Source: Lewinellaceae bacterium
GTDB lineage: Bacteria; Bacteroidota; Bacteroidia; Chitinophagales; Saprospiraceae
Direction: 5' to 3'
Assembly: GCA_020636315.1 (NCBI GenBank)
Contig: JACJYA010000013.1
Coordinates: forward strand, 124,001-188,000
DNA: 64,000 nucleotides
Both the position numbers and the translations under genes were made by a program. The notes beneath the pieces are model-generated. The model ran no database searches and was not told the DNA's origin. It saw only the letters and a program-made list of their open reading frames with translations. Of the stretch, positions 62,545-64,000 are shown one piece after another (within the stretch, counting starts at the first letter, position 1; every line of letters starts with the position of its first letter).

Positions 62545-64000
62545 ATGGATAAAAAATTTACAAGCCTGATCATCGGGCTGCTTTGCTGTATTTGGCAGTT
62601 ATCAGCTCAGCAACCCACATTTACTATAACTCCTCAAACTGCAAGCGCTCAAGTAGATGACATTATAGAGTTTGACGTCGAAGTGAGCGATTTCAATAAC
62701 ATTGCTACTTTCCAATACGGGATCAACTGGGACCCGGCTATTCTGGAGTTTGTAGATATATCTTATATCAACACGGATGGGACCAATGGTTTCCCGGGGT
62801 TATCAGACCCCGCTAACGGGAACGGTACCTTCAGCAAGCCCGGGGGCAACGTCCCGCCCGGCCAACTGGGGGTATCCTGGTTTAATCCGAGCTTTTCCGG
62901 GATAACCCGCCCCGATGCGACAGTCGTCTTTTCCTTTCGGCTGCGCGCCAAAGCGGGCGGAACTTCACCGGTGGAATTCGCCGTTCCTCCCGTACCTTCT
63001 ATCGAGGTGCTGGACGGCAGCTTTGCGAATGTCGGCATGAATCCGGTGAACAGCATGGTCACCGTTGCCGGCGGCGGGCCGGCCAGTGTCGATTTTACCA
63101 TAAGCGACGGGATCGTTGAGGAAGGGCAACAGGTGTGCCTGAATGTCAGCGTTTCCAATTTCACCAATATTGGCAGCGTCCAGCTGAGCATCAGTTATAA
63201 CAGTTCCATGCTGCAATTCGCTTCCATCAGCGGGATCAGCCTCAGCGGGCTGCAGCAAAGTAACTTCAATACGGCTACTGCCGGCACCATCACCCTGGAC
63301 TGGTCTGCCGCCAATGGCGTGACAGTGGCCAACGGCGCCCCCCTCTTCCAGTTGTGTTTCAATACACTGCAGAGCGGCAACAGTACGGTCAGCTTCTCCG
63401 ATTCTCCGCTGGCCATCAGTGTCCAGGATGGAGGGGGTAGTGATGTTACTTTTAACGGCCAGAATGGAGATGTTACCGTTACGCCCACCAACACCGGCGG
63501 AACGGATTTCAAACTGACTATCGAAGATAAAACCGTTAACTCGGGAGAGGACTTCTGTGTAAAGGTGACTACCGAAAATTTCACCGATGTAGTGGGTATG
63601 GCCTTCACCATCAACTACAACTCCGGTGCGTTGCAGTTCAATGAAGTGACGAACCTCAACCCCAATATCCCGTTGTTTGCTGTCAATGCCAATTTCGGCA
63701 CTCCCAACAGCGGTCTGAGCCCGGGCAATATAACGGTCAACTATTTCAACCAAAGCCTGACCGGCATCAACCTGCCGGACGGGTCCGTGCTTTTTGAACT
63801 TTGTTTCAAAGCTATTGGCTCCGGATCCTCGCAGATTACTTTCTCCAGTGGCATCACCCAGATCGAAATATCGGACAGCAACCAGGAGATCATTCCGTTT
63901 AACAGCGATCCCGGCAATATTACCATCAACGGCGGGCCACCGCCTACCGATGACTTTCGCCTGACCATTGCCGACGCCAATATCGACCCGGGTGACCAGT
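62545..64000 (+). CDS. Secreted protein of tandem cohesin-like repeats, partial at window edge
   Basis: The ATG at 62545 opens a frame that leaves the window after 485 residues. Signal peptide (LIIGLLCCIWQLSAQ), then cohesin-like repeats at about 25-175, 183-314, 321-462 and 470 onward, joined by short Gly/Pro/Thr linkers (AGGGPASV, TPTNTGGT, NGGPPPT). Each has the pattern DF.L.I.D..V..G..(C)V.V...NFT....F.I.YNS..LQF. Repeats 2 and 3 share a Cys pair (198/271 and 338/420), probably a disulphide; repeat 1 lacks it. It is 56 bases after the single-cohesin gene and probably in the same transcript. The end, and any sorting domain, lie outside the window. Confidence 0.85.
   Translation, partial: MDKKFTSLIIGLLCCIWQLSAQQPTFTITPQTASAQVDDIIEFDVEVSDFNNIATFQYGINWDPAILEFVDISYINTDGTNGFPGLSDPANGNGTFSKPGGNVPPGQLGVSWFNPSFSGITRPDATVVFSFRLRAKAGGTSPVEFAVPPVPSIEVLDGSFANVGMNPVNSMVTVAGGGPASVDFTISDGIVEEGQQVCLNVSVSNFTNIGSVQLSISYNSSMLQFASISGISLSGLQQSNFNTATAGTITLDWSAANGVTVANGAPLFQLCFNTLQSGNSTVSFSDSPLAISVQDGGGSDVTFNGQNGDVTVTPTNTGGTDFKLTIEDKTVNSGEDFCVKVTTENFTDVVGMAFTINYNSGALQFNEVTNLNPNIPLFAVNANFGTPNSGLSPGNITVNYFNQSLTGINLPDGSVLFELCFKAIGSGSSQITFSSGITQIEISDSNQEIIPFNSDPGNITINGGPPPTDDFRLTIADANIDPGDQ

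Overview
The window comes from a GC-rich member of the Bacteroidota, most likely a marine or activated-sludge Saprospiraceae-type bacterium. This is inferred from gene content; no rRNA marker is present. The signs are: many secreted proteins with type IX secretion (T9SS) C-terminal sorting domains (PNP-type start, basic tail); a TonB-dependent receptor paired with a DUF4249 lipoprotein; Bacteroidota families (DUF2480, DUF4185, extended dockerin blocks); and promoters of the TTG-N19/23-TAnnTTTG kind. No rRNA, tRNA or CRISPR array was found.

Layout. 0-5.4 kb: sugar-processing genes (a GH38-type alpha-mannosidase cut by the window edge, a DUF4185 lipoprotein, a divergent sialate O-acetylesterase). 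5.4-7.5 kb: a decay and mobile-element spot with a 240-bp hairpin element, a PhoD-like phosphatase remnant, a DRGH nuclease, a DUF296 gene and a 108-bp MITE with 12-bp flanking duplications. 7.6-15.3 kb: a DUF2167 membrane protein, an AraC/nucleotide cyclase/TPR signalling protein, an acyltransferase-ankyrin fusion, a small coupled operon with a VOC protein, and a Uma2 protein. 15.4-21.1 kb: a methylmalonyl-CoA decarboxylase sodium pump (mmdA, D, C, B) with methylmalonyl-CoA epimerase and a CorC/HlyC-type membrane protein. 21.3-28.1 kb: TonB receptor and DUF4249 partner, lytic transglycosylase, DUF2480, ScpB, and a one-TM protein of unknown role. 28.2-39 kb: a PaaY-like gene and paaZ with matching promoters, between which lie a TIGR03032 protein, an FG-GAP surface protein, a small barrel protein, a PqqB-like hydrolase and a TIR remnant; then a RecB/AddA-like helicase with a damaged nuclease motif.

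39-52 kb is dominated by T9SS beta-propeller proteins (two delta-60 type, one of them beheaded; one SBBP type) and fragments of others, with dcd and a GH113-type lipoprotein between them. 52-54.6 kb holds a WD40 protein, a phosphopantetheinyl transferase, an orphan LuxR-type response regulator and a long non-coding gap.

54.6-64 kb is the most interesting part: a 2322-residue secreted protein ending in a dockerin-like block, a cohesin-like domain and a T9SS tail, then a strong terminator, a single-cohesin T9SS protein, and a protein of at least four tandem cohesin-like repeats that leaves the window. With the delta-60 protein at 39-42.5 kb, which carries the same dockerin-cohesin-tail block, these genes suggest a T9SS-exported cohesin/dockerin surface assembly. 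The domain assignments are read from sequence; the assembly idea is inference.
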